Source: an archaeon
GTDB taxonomy: Archaea; Thermoproteota; Nitrososphaeria; Nitrososphaerales; Gagatemarchaeaceae
DNA length: 64,000 nt
Direction: 5' to 3'
Assembly: GCA_021819105.1 (NCBI GenBank)
Contig: JAKASK010000005.1
Coordinates: 1-64,000 of the forward strand
This document shows positions 52,040 through 60,412 of this stretch, one piece after another. Position 1 is the first letter of the stretch, and each line of letters starts with the position of its first letter. Below the pieces are notes generated by a model. It searched no databases and was not told where the DNA came from. It saw only the letters and a program-made list of their open reading frames with translations. A program made the translations under genes and the position numbers.

Positions 52040-52318
52040 ATGAACGTGTTGCGACCTGATTTGGCTGTAGGAGACGGGCTCTCGGTCAAGGGGCCGTTCA
52101 GATTCAGGCTCCTCTACCACCTGATAGGGAGGTCGCGCACGCCGACGGAGCTAGCGCTCCTCGAGAACAAGCACCTGAGCGACATCAGCAGGGGACTAGG
52201 CGTGCTGCGGAAGGAAGGCCTTGTCCGCTACGAGTCAAGCGGTGCAAGGGAGAGGTACTACGAGCTCACCCAGGAAGGTTACATCATCCTCTACGCCAAC
52301 CTCCGCATGAACAGATAG
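52040..52318 (+). CDS. Small winged-helix transcription regulator
   Basis: The 92-residue protein is a winged helix of the ArsR/MarR-like kind: FRLLYHLIGRSRTPTELALLENKHLSDISRGLGVLRKEGLVRYE with the recognition helix around residues 45-60, then the wing ERYYELTQEGY. It has no obvious ligand domain. It sits between the dppBCDF operon and the gene for the binding protein, so it is a good candidate regulator of peptide uptake. The TATA-like CTATATTTT lies only a few bases before the ATG at 52040, so the in-frame TTG at 52061 may be the true start. Confidence 0.72.
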   Translation: MNVLRPDLAVGDGLSVKGPFRFRLLYHLIGRSRTPTELALLENKHLSDISRGLGVLRKEGLVRYESSGARERYYELTQEGYIILYANLRMNR

Positions 52319-52370
52319 GGCCGCGTTTCACGGCCATCATGGACTTGGCGGCGTCCATCTCTGCTAACAA

Positions 52371-52380
52371 TTCTTATATA
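52371..52380 (+). promoter_or_regulatory. TATA box of the solute-binding protein gene
   Basis: TTCTTATATA is a strong archaeal TATA box. A start site about 26 bases downstream of its centre falls at about 52403, four bases before the ATG at 52407, consistent with a nearly leaderless, highly expressed transcript. Confidence 0.7.
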
Positions 52381-52406
52381 ACGTGAGAGGGGTTCGAAGT
52401 CCGAGA

Positions 52407-54725
52407 ATGAAAGTTACAGAACGCAGAGCTATTTCCACTTCAGCAACTGTTGCTATCATCGTAGTCATCCTCGTCATCGCTGGTGTCGCGGCCTACTTCG
52501 TCCTGGTTCCACAGGGCGGGCAGACTACGACGACTACCACGACCACGACCACCCAGCACACGACGACCACGACTACGACCACAACGCATACCACTACTAC
52601 GACCACGACTACTACCACTCAACAGCAGACCCCTCTGACGGTGGCGTCATGCACTGGAGCGATACCTGGGACGGTACCTCCGACTCAGGCCTTCTCATAT
52701 GTTGCGAACACCACTGCAGAGAACTACAACTATCCTGTGACCGCCTCTCCGCCGACCACCCCAACTGGCTACTACGGGCCCAAGAACTCGAGTATCTTGA
52801 CTGATGAGTCAATCGGGACTCCACCAGACTACCTCGACCCGGCGGCTGGCTTCTATTCGCAGGATGTCACCTACAACAACGCGGTTTACCAGAACCTGGT
52901 GATGTACAACGGTAACAGCGGCACCCAGATTCTGCCAATCCTAGCGGACCAGTACTGGATCACCAACGGGGGCTGCACCAACGTCTTCCACATCAGGTCG
53001 ATCGCAACGTTCTCTGACGGGACTCCCGTCACGGGCTTCGACCAGTGGTTCTCGATTGTGCGCACCCAGTTCATCAACGCGCCGTCAGGCATCAGCTTCT
53101 ACAACTGGAACCAGGTGTCGTACAACGCCACTAAGGGCGCCTCGTACGGCTCCGGCAGCTACTCTTACAACACCATGGGGGCTCAGCTCCCGTGGGGTCT
53201 GAGGATAGCCATCCAGTCTGCGACTGGCCTCCAGACGGCCGCTGACACTCCAGCAGCTGTGAACCTCGCTGTCCAGGTGCTCAACCAGATGCTCTCGAAC
53301 TTCAACCCATCCAACTCCACTCAGGCGGCCATCATGGCCTACCCTGAACAGGCTTATGTTGCCAACTCCACCTTCTTCACCTCCAACTATCTGAGGACCC
53401 TAGGTCCGTTCGGGCCTCAGATTTGGGCAGGGTTTGACGGCCAGCAGGTCGTCGAACCGGCCTCAGTCGACACCCACGGCGGAGTCACCAACAACACCGC
53501 GAATGCGTACGTCGACACCCACGGTGCGATCGGGACCGGACCATATACTGTGCGATCAGTCGGCGTGGGCAACAACCCAGTCGTCCTGACTGCGACGCCC
53601 AACTACTGGGCCGGTAAGTCGAGCGCGACCAACATCCCAGTCATGGCCAGGCCAGCGAGCATCAACACCGTCATCATGGCGCCGTTCTCGACCGACTCGC
53701 AGGCAGAGGGTGACTTCGGGTCACGCGCTGCGGACATATCCGCCGAGTCTGCCCTGAACTTCGGGGCCATGTACTCCTCGCTGCCAGCGAGCGTGAGGGC
53801 GCACTTCACCTTCGCACAGATCCACCAAGCAGTCGGAGCATACGACTTCGCCCTGTTCATGCAGTTCAACACCTACCAGAACCCGACTAACAGCTCCCTG
53901 TTCAGGAAGGGACTGGCCAACGCCATGAACTACACGGCGCTGAACCAGCCAAACCTCTACAACGGGACCTACTACGCAGGCATGTTCGTCGGCCCACTCA
54001 CTCCGGCATACGCCTACTACAACTCGCAGAACTACCCACTCCCAACCCAGAACACCACAGCAGCAGCCAATTACTTCCAGGAGTTCGGCATGCAGACCCA
54101 CCAGTTCATGGTGATCCCGAGCGACCTGACCCTGAGTAACGGGACAACCCTGAAGGCCGGGACGGTCCTCGGCGATGCGAGCGGTGCACAGCTCCAGCCG
54201 TTCAAGATGTACTACTCCGTCCCATTGACTGGGGCGCTGGAAGTCACCTTGACGGTCATACAGCAGTCGCTGTCTCAGTTCGGAGTCACTGCGGTTCCGT
54301 TCGGGACGACCACTACTGAGCTGGACATCCTCGACTCGAGCCCACAGACCTATCCGGCTGTACAGCTCGTAGGCTGGGGCGCGGACTTCAACGACCCATT
54401 CCTGGGCATGTTCTACCCACTCATGTACCCGTCTCCGTACAACGGGTTCTTCACCAACGCAACCGTGACTGCCGAAGTGCTGGCATGTGTGTTCCCGGCC
54501 TCAACCGCCGCGGCACAGGCCTGCGCTGACAGCCTCAACAAGATGGCACAGGACAACCAGATTTGGATCTACACCCCAATCCCAGAAGTCCCGGCAGGGC
54601 AGCCTAACGCAGGCTTCCCGACCAACTTCTTCTTCATTCAGCCCTACGTGCAAGGTTGGAACTTCAACCAGTACGTGGGCGGCTTCTACAACCAAGTCTA
54701 CTACCAACCAGTTAACGTCTCGTAG
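52407..54725 (+). CDS. dppA: Peptide/solute-binding lipoprotein-like protein, ABC transporter family 5
   Basis: The 772-residue protein is the extracytoplasmic binding component for the adjacent peptide transporter. It has an N-terminal membrane helix (about residues 15-34), a threonine tract of some 30 residues (about 40-71, broken by His and Gln) and then an SBP_bac_5 fold, visible in EPASVDTHGG, GAIGTGPYTVRSVG...LTATPNYWAG and the FRKGLANAMNY region. The Thr tract looks like an O-glycosylated stalk; about 13 N-x-S/T sequons mark it as a probable N-glycoprotein. No lipobox Cys is seen, so it is held by the helix. I chose the ATG at 52407 from the TATA spacing; an earlier in-frame start exists at 52383. 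Confidence 0.9.
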   Translation: MKVTERRAISTSATVAIIVVILVIAGVAAYFVLVPQGGQTTTTTTTTTTQHTTTTTTTTTHTTTTTTTTTTQQQTPLTVASCTGAIPGTVPPTQAFSYVANTTAENYNYPVTASPPTTPTGYYGPKNSSILTDESIGTPPDYLDPAAGFYSQDVTYNNAVYQNLVMYNGNSGTQILPILADQYWITNGGCTNVFHIRSIATFSDGTPVTGFDQWFSIVRTQFINAPSGISFYNWNQVSYNATKGASYGSGSYSYNTMGAQLPWGLRIAIQSATGLQTAADTPAAVNLAVQVLNQMLSNFNPSNSTQAAIMAYPEQAYVANSTFFTSNYLRTLGPFGPQIWAGFDGQQVVEPASVDTHGGVTNNTANAYVDTHGAIGTGPYTVRSVGVGNNPVVLTATPNYWAGKSSATNIPVMARPASINTVIMAPFSTDSQAEGDFGSRAADISAESALNFGAMYSSLPASVRAHFTFAQIHQAVGAYDFALFMQFNTYQNPTNSSLFRKGLANAMNYTALNQPNLYNGTYYAGMFVGPLTPAYAYYNSQNYPLPTQNTTAAANYFQEFGMQTHQFMVIPSDLTLSNGTTLKAGTVLGDASGAQLQPFKMYYSVPLTGALEVTLTVIQQSLSQFGVTAVPFGTTTTELDILDSSPQTYPAVQLVGWGADFNDPFLGMFYPLMYPSPYNGFFTNATVTAEVLACVFPASTAAAQACADSLNKMAQDNQIWIYTPIPEVPAGQPNAGFPTNFFFIQPYVQGWNFNQYVGGFYNQVYYQPVNVS

Positions 54726-54751
54726 AATCCTGGGCCGAAGTGCCTAGGATT
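54726..54751 (+). terminator. Hairpin directly after the binding-protein gene
   Basis: Ten bases (AATCCTGGGC) right after the stop codon pair with GCCTAGGATT after a six-base loop; nine pairs are Watson-Crick and one is G-T. A short T-rich stretch (GTTTT) follows about 11 bases later. This could end or stabilise an abundant transcript. Archaea mostly use T-runs, so a stability role is equally possible. Confidence 0.5.
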
Positions 54752-54825
54752 CATCCTCCTGTTTTCAGGAAACCAGCGGAGGCTCTGAACGTTTTTAGCG
54801 AACGACGAAATATGAGGGATCGCTA

Positions 54826-55185
54826 ATGGCAAGAAACAAGAAAGGCTCCGGAGGGGAGCCGGCGCCCCAGCCCGCTGTGGCGCGGGTCTGGCACGGAGTC
54901 ACGCCAAAGGTAAAGCGGGACGAGTTCGTGAAGTACGTCAGCAAGACGGGGATCCGGGACCTCAGGAAGACGAAGGGGAACCTGGGCTCATACCTTTTCA
55001 CCAGGGACGTGGGAGACAACACCGAGTTCCTGCTGGTCTCACTTTGGGAGTCGGAGGACTCGATAAAGAAGTTCGCAGGCGACGACATAAAGAAGCCAAG
55101 GTACTACAAGAGGGACAGCGAGCTCCTCGCCGAGCTCGAGCCCACCGTCGCACACTTCCAGGTGGCAGAGGTCCGGACCGACTAG
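54826..55185 (+). CDS. Dimeric alpha/beta-barrel (antibiotic biosynthesis monooxygenase-like) protein
   Basis: The 119-residue protein resembles the ABM family of dimeric ferredoxin-like barrels: ARVWHGVTPKVKRDEFVKYV, GNLGSYLFTRDVGDNTEFLLVSLWES, IKKFAGDDI, and a closing strand VAHFQVAEV. Members act as small monooxygenases, haem-degrading enzymes or have no known activity. The first 17 residues are a polar, basic extension. A TATA-like GTTTTTAG (54791-54798) is placed for the ATG at 54826. No partner gene suggests its role. Confidence 0.72.
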   Translation: MARNKKGSGGEPAPQPAVARVWHGVTPKVKRDEFVKYVSKTGIRDLRKTKGNLGSYLFTRDVGDNTEFLLVSLWESEDSIKKFAGDDIKKPRYYKRDSELLAELEPTVAHFQVAEVRTD

Positions 55186-55194
55186 GCGCCTGGG

Positions 55195-56454
55195 CTACCT
55201 GAAGGGCTCTGAGGCCTGCGCCAGCCGTTCCTCCCCTCCAGAGACGACGACCACGGCGGGGGTGGGGCGCATGTTGTAGTGGCTTGCCATCGATATGCCG
55301 TAGGCGCCGGTGTCCAGTATGGCAAGCAGGTCCCCCTGGCGGAGCTTCACCCCCAGGCGCCGCCCGGAACCGAAGGTGTCCGTGGTCTCGCACACGGGGC
55401 CCCCGATGTCATAGGCCGCTGCGGACCTGCGACCGTCGGCCACCTTCGCCGGCACGATCTCGTGGCGGGCTCCATAGAGCGCCGGGCGGAGGAAGTCGTT
55501 CATCCCCGCGTCTACCAGGGCCCACTCAACCGCTCCCGCGGCCTTGACGTAGTTCACCCTGGTGAGGAACACCGTGGAGTCTGCCACGATGGACCTTCCC
55601 AGCTCGAAGACGAGCCTGGGGCGGCTCCCCTTCCACCGCCGTGCGAAGGTCCCGGCCGTGGCCTCGGCGTACTGCTCGAAGGACAGTTCGCCCTCTCCGT
55701 TCCCATAGTCGATTCCCAGGCCGCCCCCGAAGTTGAACTCTCGAATCCTGGTCCCGAGCTCAGAAAGCTCGGCGCCGAGGCTAGCCATCTCCCCGGCCAG
55801 CTTCCTGAACACCGAAGGGTCGGAGATCTGCGACCCGACGTGGGAGTGCATGCCCGACAGCTCCACGCGCTTCAGCCTCCCGGCATCCCGCTTGCAGAAC
55901 TTCACGACCTCGTCCCTGGCCACCCCGAACTTGTGCTCACGTGACCCTGTCGCCAGCCCCGCGTGGGTCGCCGCCTCTATCCCGAAGTTGACCCTGAACC
56001 CGACCCGGCACCCCCTGACCTTCAGCCCGGCGCAGAGCGCCTCGATGTCCAGCACCTCCTGGGTCGACTCCGCGTTGATCATCCCGACTCCTGCCTCGAT
56101 AGCTGCGGCGAGCTCCTCCTTCGACTTGCTCGGCCCGTCGAAGACGACCTTCGCCGGATCCACCCCGGACCTCCCAGCCAGCTCCAACCCTGCCACAGAG
56201 ACGACCGTCGCCCCCGCCCCCCTCTTCGCAAGCGCTTCCGTTATGTCCCGGGTAGAGTTGGACTTGTAGGCGAAGGCGATGCTCGAGTCTCCATACTTCC
56301 CCCTCAGGGCGCGGAGCGCAGCGTCGAAGCGGCTGGCAACCCTGTCGAGGTCTGTGACGTAGAGGGGGGTCCCGTACTTCTCCGCCAACGACCCCGCGGA
56401 GAATCCGCCTATCTTCAGCGAGCTGCGCGTGCGGGAGATGTGGGGTCTTGCCAT
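55195..56454 (-). CDS. lysA: Diaminopimelate decarboxylase
   Basis: The 419-residue PLP enzyme makes lysine from meso-diaminopimelate. The PLP lysine is in AFAYKSNS (Lys64); HSHVGSQ, FNFGGGLGIDYG, ELGRS, and the substrate/dimer motif GGPVCETTDTF follow in the expected order. The start is the ATG at 56454, which begins just before the family fold; the frame is open further upstream but not family-like. No other lysine-pathway gene is in the window except a DapB-like dehydrogenase, so the enzyme may instead consume imported diaminopimelate. It is divergent from the NlpC/P60 gene. Confidence 0.92.
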   Translation of the reverse strand: MARPHISRTRSSLKIGGFSAGSLAEKYGTPLYVTDLDRVASRFDAALRALRGKYGDSSIAFAYKSNSTRDITEALAKRGAGATVVSVAGLELAGRSGVDPAKVVFDGPSKSKEELAAAIEAGVGMINAESTQEVLDIEALCAGLKVRGCRVGFRVNFGIEAATHAGLATGSREHKFGVARDEVVKFCKRDAGRLKRVELSGMHSHVGSQISDPSVFRKLAGEMASLGAELSELGTRIREFNFGGGLGIDYGNGEGELSFEQYAEATAGTFARRWKGSRPRLVFELGRSIVADSTVFLTRVNYVKAAGAVEWALVDAGMNDFLRPALYGARHEIVPAKVADGRRSAAAYDIGGPVCETTDTFGSGRRLGVKLRQGDLLAILDTGAYGISMASHYNMRPTPAVVVVSGGEERLAQASEPFR

Positions 56455-56535
56455 GGGTCCCCCGCCGGCGGCCTCGATATTTCTCCGTTCCAGAGGCGCC
56501 CAAGGGTTAAATTTCGACTCCCAGTCGTCCGGGGG

Positions 56536-57234
56536 ATGAAGCGGGTCAACTTCGGCGTCGTCGACCTCAGACGCGGGCCGAGGTTCAGGTCCGAGAGGAC
56601 CTCCCAGCTGATCTACGGGGAGGGGGTCAAGGTGCTCGGGTCCGAGGAAGGGTATCTCAGGGTGGTCGGGGCGGACGGGTACGAAGGGTACGTGCAGAAG
56701 ACCCTGTTGGGCGTGCTCGACGGCGAGCGCGCCTTCAAACTCGCTGCCAGGTTCGTCGGCGACGGGGTGCAGCTCCCGTTCGGTTCCTATCTGAGCGAAG
56801 CGGAAGCAAAGAGCCATGGCATCCCGAAGAAGCTGCTGGTCCCGATCGAAAGGAAGTTCGACCCCACGGCCCTGGCGGAGCGGTTCCTGGGGGTCCCATA
56901 CCTCTGGGGGGGCACCTCGGACTTTGGCTACGACTGCTCGGGGTTCACCCAGAGGCTCTTCAGGTACTCCGGGAAAGAGCTGCCGAGGAACGCAGGCTGG
57001 CAGAGGGACGCCGGCGCGAGGGTGAAGGACTTCGATCACGCGCGCCGCGGAGACCTGGTCTTCTTTAGCGGGCACGTGGCCATGCACCTTGGGGGGCGGA
57101 AGATCATACACGCGAACCTGCGCAACGGCGGCGTGTCCGTGACCGACCTCTCCGACGGGAGCGAGTACTCGCGTTACCTGATGACGATCTTCCAGGGGAT
57201 AAGGCGGTTCGAGGGCGCGAACTTCACTGGATGA
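56536..57234 (+). CDS. Cytoplasmic NlpC/P60 peptidase with SH3-like N-terminus
   Basis: The 232-residue protein has SH3-like beta-rich segments (about residues 1-60) and a C-terminal NlpC/P60 cysteine peptidase domain: GVPYLWGGTSDFGYDCSGF with Cys134, GDLVFFSGHVAMH with His180, and IIHAN with His192. These enzymes cut gamma-D-Glu-diamino acid bonds in peptidoglycan peptides; the SH3-NlpC layout matches YkfC-type muropeptide peptidases. There is no signal peptide or membrane helix, so it should act in the cytoplasm. Archaea of this group have no peptidoglycan, so imported bacterial cell-wall peptides are the likely substrate. The ATG at 56536 fits a TATA-like GTTAAATT at 56506-56513. Confidence 0.85.
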   Translation: MKRVNFGVVDLRRGPRFRSERTSQLIYGEGVKVLGSEEGYLRVVGADGYEGYVQKTLLGVLDGERAFKLAARFVGDGVQLPFGSYLSEAEAKSHGIPKKLLVPIERKFDPTALAERFLGVPYLWGGTSDFGYDCSGFTQRLFRYSGKELPRNAGWQRDAGARVKDFDHARRGDLVFFSGHVAMHLGGRKIIHANLRNGGVSVTDLSDGSEYSRYLMTIFQGIRRFEGANFTG

Positions 57235-58120
57235 GGTCCAGGACCCCGGGGTCCAGCTTCGGGCTCTGCACCCTGACTATCCCCTTCGTGACCTGAACCC
57301 AGCTCTCGTCTTCCCTGCAGACCTCCTTCAGCATCTTCACCCCCTTCTTCACCTCCCTGCCCGAACTGATCAGGCCGATTGCCACCCAGTACTTCGCCTC
57401 CAGCACCTTCGGGAGGAAGCGCATCCCCTGGGAGTAGGCGTCGAGGGCCCCGCCCAGCTTCCCTGAGCTCAGGAGCTCGTCCCCCCTGTTCATCCAGTTG
57501 TATCCGACGTTGTAGCCGACCAGCCGTCTCAGCTCTGCGAGGGGCTCAGGGCTGTCGTCCACCCTCAGGTCGATGATCCTCCCGTCCCATGCACCGGGGC
57601 TCGAGCCGGGGGCCACCACCACCATCGCCGCCGACTGCTTCCCTCTCAGGTCCCCTCCGGCGCCCTGGCCCGCGTCAAGGGCCGCCATCAGCCTGTCATG
57701 GAGCGGGAGGGTGCGCTTGGCCAGGAACTCCCTCGCCATGGCCCCCCAGACCTTGCGGCTCCTCATTATGTTCCCCTGGCAGCTGAACCCGTCGCCCACC
57801 ACGTGCCCTGCCTGCGGGATGCACCTGCTCCCTGTGTGGGCAGCCGCCCGGCCCTTGGCGTCCACCATGGCGACCTGCCTGTCCTGGGATTTTTCGTCGA
57901 CCTTCAGGAGGGCAGCGAGCGCTTCGGCGGCGCTCTTCCCCTTCGCCATCAGCTCGATGCCAAGGGGACCGTAGCTTGCATCGACGTTGGCCTGGGTGGC
58001 AACCGCCCCCACCCCAGCCCTGGCCCAGGAAACAACGGAGCCGACGGCGAACCAGTGCGACTGGACCGCAACTCCGATCTCCCCGGTGTTCGAGTCCCTG
58101 GCGACTATGGAGAAGGTCAG
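57224..58120 (-). CDS. DUF1028-family Ntn-hydrolase-like protein, probable CTG start
   Basis: The product matches DUF1028 proteins (an Ntn-hydrolase fold of unknown substrate): TFSIVARDSNTGEIGVAVQSHWFAVG, VATQANVDASYGP, and QGNIM, followed by a C-terminal tail-like helical domain (about 210-298). Family members begin at MTFSIVA. Here that position is a CTG at 58120. The frame stays open to an ATG at 58180, but a TATA-like box lies inside that extension (58149-58158), and transcription from it would begin near 58126. Starting at the CTG also makes Thr2 the N-terminal residue after Met removal, as an Ntn nucleophile needs. The gene converges with the NlpC/P60 gene, overlapping by 11 bases. Confidence 0.8.
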   Translation of the reverse strand: MTFSIVARDSNTGEIGVAVQSHWFAVGSVVSWARAGVGAVATQANVDASYGPLGIELMAKGKSAAEALAALLKVDEKSQDRQVAMVDAKGRAAAHTGSRCIPQAGHVVGDGFSCQGNIMRSRKVWGAMAREFLAKRTLPLHDRLMAALDAGQGAGGDLRGKQSAAMVVVAPGSSPGAWDGRIIDLRVDDSPEPLAELRRLVGYNVGYNWMNRGDELLSSGKLGGALDAYSQGMRFLPKVLEAKYWVAIGLISSGREVKKGVKMLKEVCREDESWVQVTKGIVRVQSPKLDPGVLDLIQ

Positions 58121-58148
58121 AGGCTGTCGCCCCTGCGGGGGGAAACTC

Positions 58149-58158
58149 GTTATTAAAC
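58149..58158. promoter_or_regulatory. Shared TATA-like box between DUF1028 and dehydrogenase genes
   Basis: GTTATTAAAC is A/T-rich on both strands. Its centre is about 27 bases from the TTG start of the forward gene at 58180 and about 33 bases from the CTG at 58120 on the reverse strand. One box thus accounts for both leaderless starts, which argues that the two genes are expressed together. Confidence 0.55.
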
Positions 58159-58179
58159 GGCCGGCCACAATCCCTCGCA

Positions 58180-59121
58180 TTGGCGAGGGTCGTCCTGTGC
58201 GGGATGGGCGCCATCGGGGCCGAGATTCTCAAGCATCTTCTAGAAAGGGGGCACGAGGTCACCGCGGTCATAGACTCCGACCCGGCCAAGGCGGGCAAGA
58301 CCGTGGCAGAACTGACCGGGCTCCCCCTCGGCGTCAGGGTCCAGCAGTCCGTGCAGCAGGCGCAGTTCGGGGGCGCTGAAGCTGCGGTGTACGCGGCCAG
58401 GTCCAGGGTGGAGGACGTGGCCCTGGACATTGGAGCGCTCCTCTCCGCCGGGCTGGACGTGGTCACCACCTCCGAGGAGATGGCCTACCCGAGCCACGCG
58501 GGGGCAGACGAGGCGGGGAGGCTCGACGCCTTGGCAAAGGAGAAGGGGGTCACGCTCGTCGGGGTCGGGGTCAACCCCGGCTTCATCATGGACTGGGTCC
58601 CGTCTGTTGTCGCCTCAGCGTCCAAGAACCCCACGCGCATCCACGTGGTGAGGAGCGTGGACGTTTCGCGCAGGCGCCAGCAGCTTCAGATGAAGACCGG
58701 TGTGGGGCTGGCGAGGTCGAAGTTCGAGAAGGAGCTCGCCGACGGCAAGCTCGGCCACATCGGGCTCGTCGAGTCCGCCCACCTGGTTGCCCTGTCGCTA
58801 GGCGAAGAGCTGAAGGACGTCAGCCAGGGCGTTTTCCCTGTGATGGGGTCAGAAGACTATGTGATGGGGGTGCGCCAGTTCGCCGAGGGGAAGGCTGGAG
58901 GGTGCCAGATACGCCTGGACCTCGAGATGACCACGACCTCGGCTGACTTCGACGTCATTGAGGTCACCGGGGACCCGGCCATCAAGGTGAGGTTCGAGAA
59001 GGGGGTCTTCGGGGACTCGGCGACCGTCGCGGTGACGGTCCACGCGGTTGAGAGGATCGCGGGGGCGAGGCCCGGTCTGATAACCATCCTCGACCTCCCC
59101 TTGTCCGGTGGCTGGAGCTAG
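58180..59121 (+). CDS. DapB-like / 2,4-diaminopentanoate dehydrogenase-like oxidoreductase
   Basis: The 313-residue protein starts with a Rossmann motif VVLCGMGAIGAEI and resembles the group containing 2,4-diaminopentanoate dehydrogenase and dihydrodipicolinate reductase. The segment GVGVNPGFIMDWVPSVV is typical of the diaminopentanoate type. It probably oxidises or reduces a diamino acid or its imine with NAD(P). The TTG start at 58180 fits the shared TATA box. Neighbouring lysA and NlpC/P60 genes make a diaminopimelate-related substrate plausible. Its stop lies six bases before the inverted repeat of the TnpB element. Confidence 0.75.
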   Translation: MARVVLCGMGAIGAEILKHLLERGHEVTAVIDSDPAKAGKTVAELTGLPLGVRVQQSVQQAQFGGAEAAVYAARSRVEDVALDIGALLSAGLDVVTTSEEMAYPSHAGADEAGRLDALAKEKGVTLVGVGVNPGFIMDWVPSVVASASKNPTRIHVVRSVDVSRRRQQLQMKTGVGLARSKFEKELADGKLGHIGLVESAHLVALSLGEELKDVSQGVFPVMGSEDYVMGVRQFAEGKAGGCQIRLDLEMTTTSADFDVIEVTGDPAIKVRFEKGVFGDSATVAVTVHAVERIAGARPGLITILDLPLSGGWS

Positions 59122-59127
59122 GGGTTC

Positions 59128-59173
59128 TGTCAAGTTGACGGGCCATGCCCCGCGCTGTAAAGCGTCGGGCCAT
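59128..59173 (+). repeat. Left terminal inverted repeat of the TnpB element
   Basis: It begins TGTCAAGT and contains two copies of GGGCCAT, at positions 13-19 and 40-46 of the repeat, with CGTCGGGCCAT at the inner end. A small self-complementary stem (CGCT-GTAA-AGCG) sits between the two copies. The two GGGCCAT copies are conserved in the right repeat at the same spacing and may be protein-binding sites. Confidence 0.7.
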
Positions 59174-60401
59174 TCCTGCCACCTAACTTCGAGGCATCGA
59201 CTCTGAGGATTACCGTCTGCGTCGGGTTCCCCTTCACCGCTTCAACTGCCTCGCCTTTGTCCCCAGCCAGCAAATACACTTGTTGGGAGCGACCTGCTGG
59301 CTGGGGAAGGGAACTGGCGAACCTTGCCAGCCCCCTCTCGGACAGGTTCAGTGCCGCGTTCACATCCCTGTCCGTCCACTTCTTGCACGTCTGACACCAG
59401 AGCATCCTCCTGTGCTCGGCATCGCCCTTCTCAGGGCTGTGGAGCCTCTCCCCGCACGTCGAGCACTCCGATGAGGAGCCGTTGGTTTCAGACTTCGTAA
59501 GTGGAATCACTGTGACGCCTCTCCACGCTGATTTGTATTCGAGCATCTGAGCCGCTTTCCAGTAGGGCCACGAGTTGAGCCTGAACCTGTAGTCCGTTCC
59601 CTGACCGTCCCCCTTCCGATACATCTTCCTGATGTCGGTCAGGTCTTCCAAGGCAAGGGCGGCCTCATTTCTCGACGCCGTTTCGACGGTGAGGTTGGTC
59701 GCCGCATGGAGCATCTGGTTCGTCCTGTCCCTGCATCTCTTCCAGTATTTCGATGCCAGCTTCCTCTTTACCCTCACATCGTTTCGCCTGAACGACTTCA
59801 CTATCTCCCGCGTGGCCTGCCTGATTCTCACCGTCTCCGTCATATCCACCTGCGTCACCGATTCCACATTCCCAAAGGTCAGGTTCTTCTCATTTCTATC
59901 CACGCCGTAGACTGTCCTCACAGGAGAAGGTTCGACCTCTTCCGAGTAGCAGAATGAAAGCGAACCCTGCGTAATCGTCAGGCTCCTAAGCTCATTCCCC
60001 TCAAGCCTTTCTTGGGCATGGTGGTTCAGGACGACATCCGCATACTCGTTCCTTTTCCTCAACGGAATGAACAGCCTCCCCTTCGCGGTGATGAAGAACC
60101 CAGAGATGATGCAGACGGCAGGTTTGAGAGGCGTGGGGTGCCTCGCGTCGACTCCTCTCCTCTCGCTCTTCTTGCGACTGTCAAGGACTGCACAGGCCCT
60201 CGATATGACCGCAACCTTGTAGCAGGACGGTAGTTCGAGGCCCTTCAGCGAACGGTAGAATTCTTTCATCCCCTTCCTGTTCGTGATGCCATTCTCCTGT
60301 CCGTGATGGATGGCATTGTAAGTCAGAGTGAGGCAGTCATAGAGGAGGCTGTTGAGAGAATCATTCTGGAACATCTGAGTAACGCACTTTGTCGCTCCCA
60401 A
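59130..60401 (-). CDS. tnpB: TnpB, RNA-guided nuclease-like transposon protein
   Basis: The 423-residue protein has the RuvC-like core of TnpB/Cas12-related nucleases with all three acidic residues: Asp168 in YGVDRNEKN, Glu252 in LALEDLTDIR and Asp346 in DRDVNAALNL. The zinc ribbon CSTCGERL...CQTC (Cys 313, 316, 336, 339) is intact. TnpB proteins cut DNA guided by an RNA made from the element's 3' end, which here would overlap the gene end and the left inverted repeat. The start is a TTG; an ATG at 60374 is possible. The N-terminus is less family-like than the core. Confidence 0.9.
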   Translation of the reverse strand: MGATKCVTQMFQNDSLNSLLYDCLTLTYNAIHHGQENGITNRKGMKEFYRSLKGLELPSCYKVAVISRACAVLDSRKKSERRGVDARHPTPLKPAVCIISGFFITAKGRLFIPLRKRNEYADVVLNHHAQERLEGNELRSLTITQGSLSFCYSEEVEPSPVRTVYGVDRNEKNLTFGNVESVTQVDMTETVRIRQATREIVKSFRRNDVRVKRKLASKYWKRCRDRTNQMLHAATNLTVETASRNEAALALEDLTDIRKMYRKGDGQGTDYRFRLNSWPYWKAAQMLEYKSAWRGVTVIPLTKSETNGSSSECSTCGERLHSPEKGDAEHRRMLWCQTCKKWTDRDVNAALNLSERGLARFASSLPQPAGRSQQVYLLAGDKGEAVEAVKGNPTQTVILRVDASKLGGRNGPTLYSAGHGPST

Positions 60402-60412
60402 CGTCAGCCGCT

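Noticed and set aside
52500-52630. Repetitive DNA resembling a tandem repeat or CRISPR-like array
   Set aside because: It is the codon run for the Thr-rich stalk of the solute-binding protein; there are no spacers and it is in frame with a real gene.
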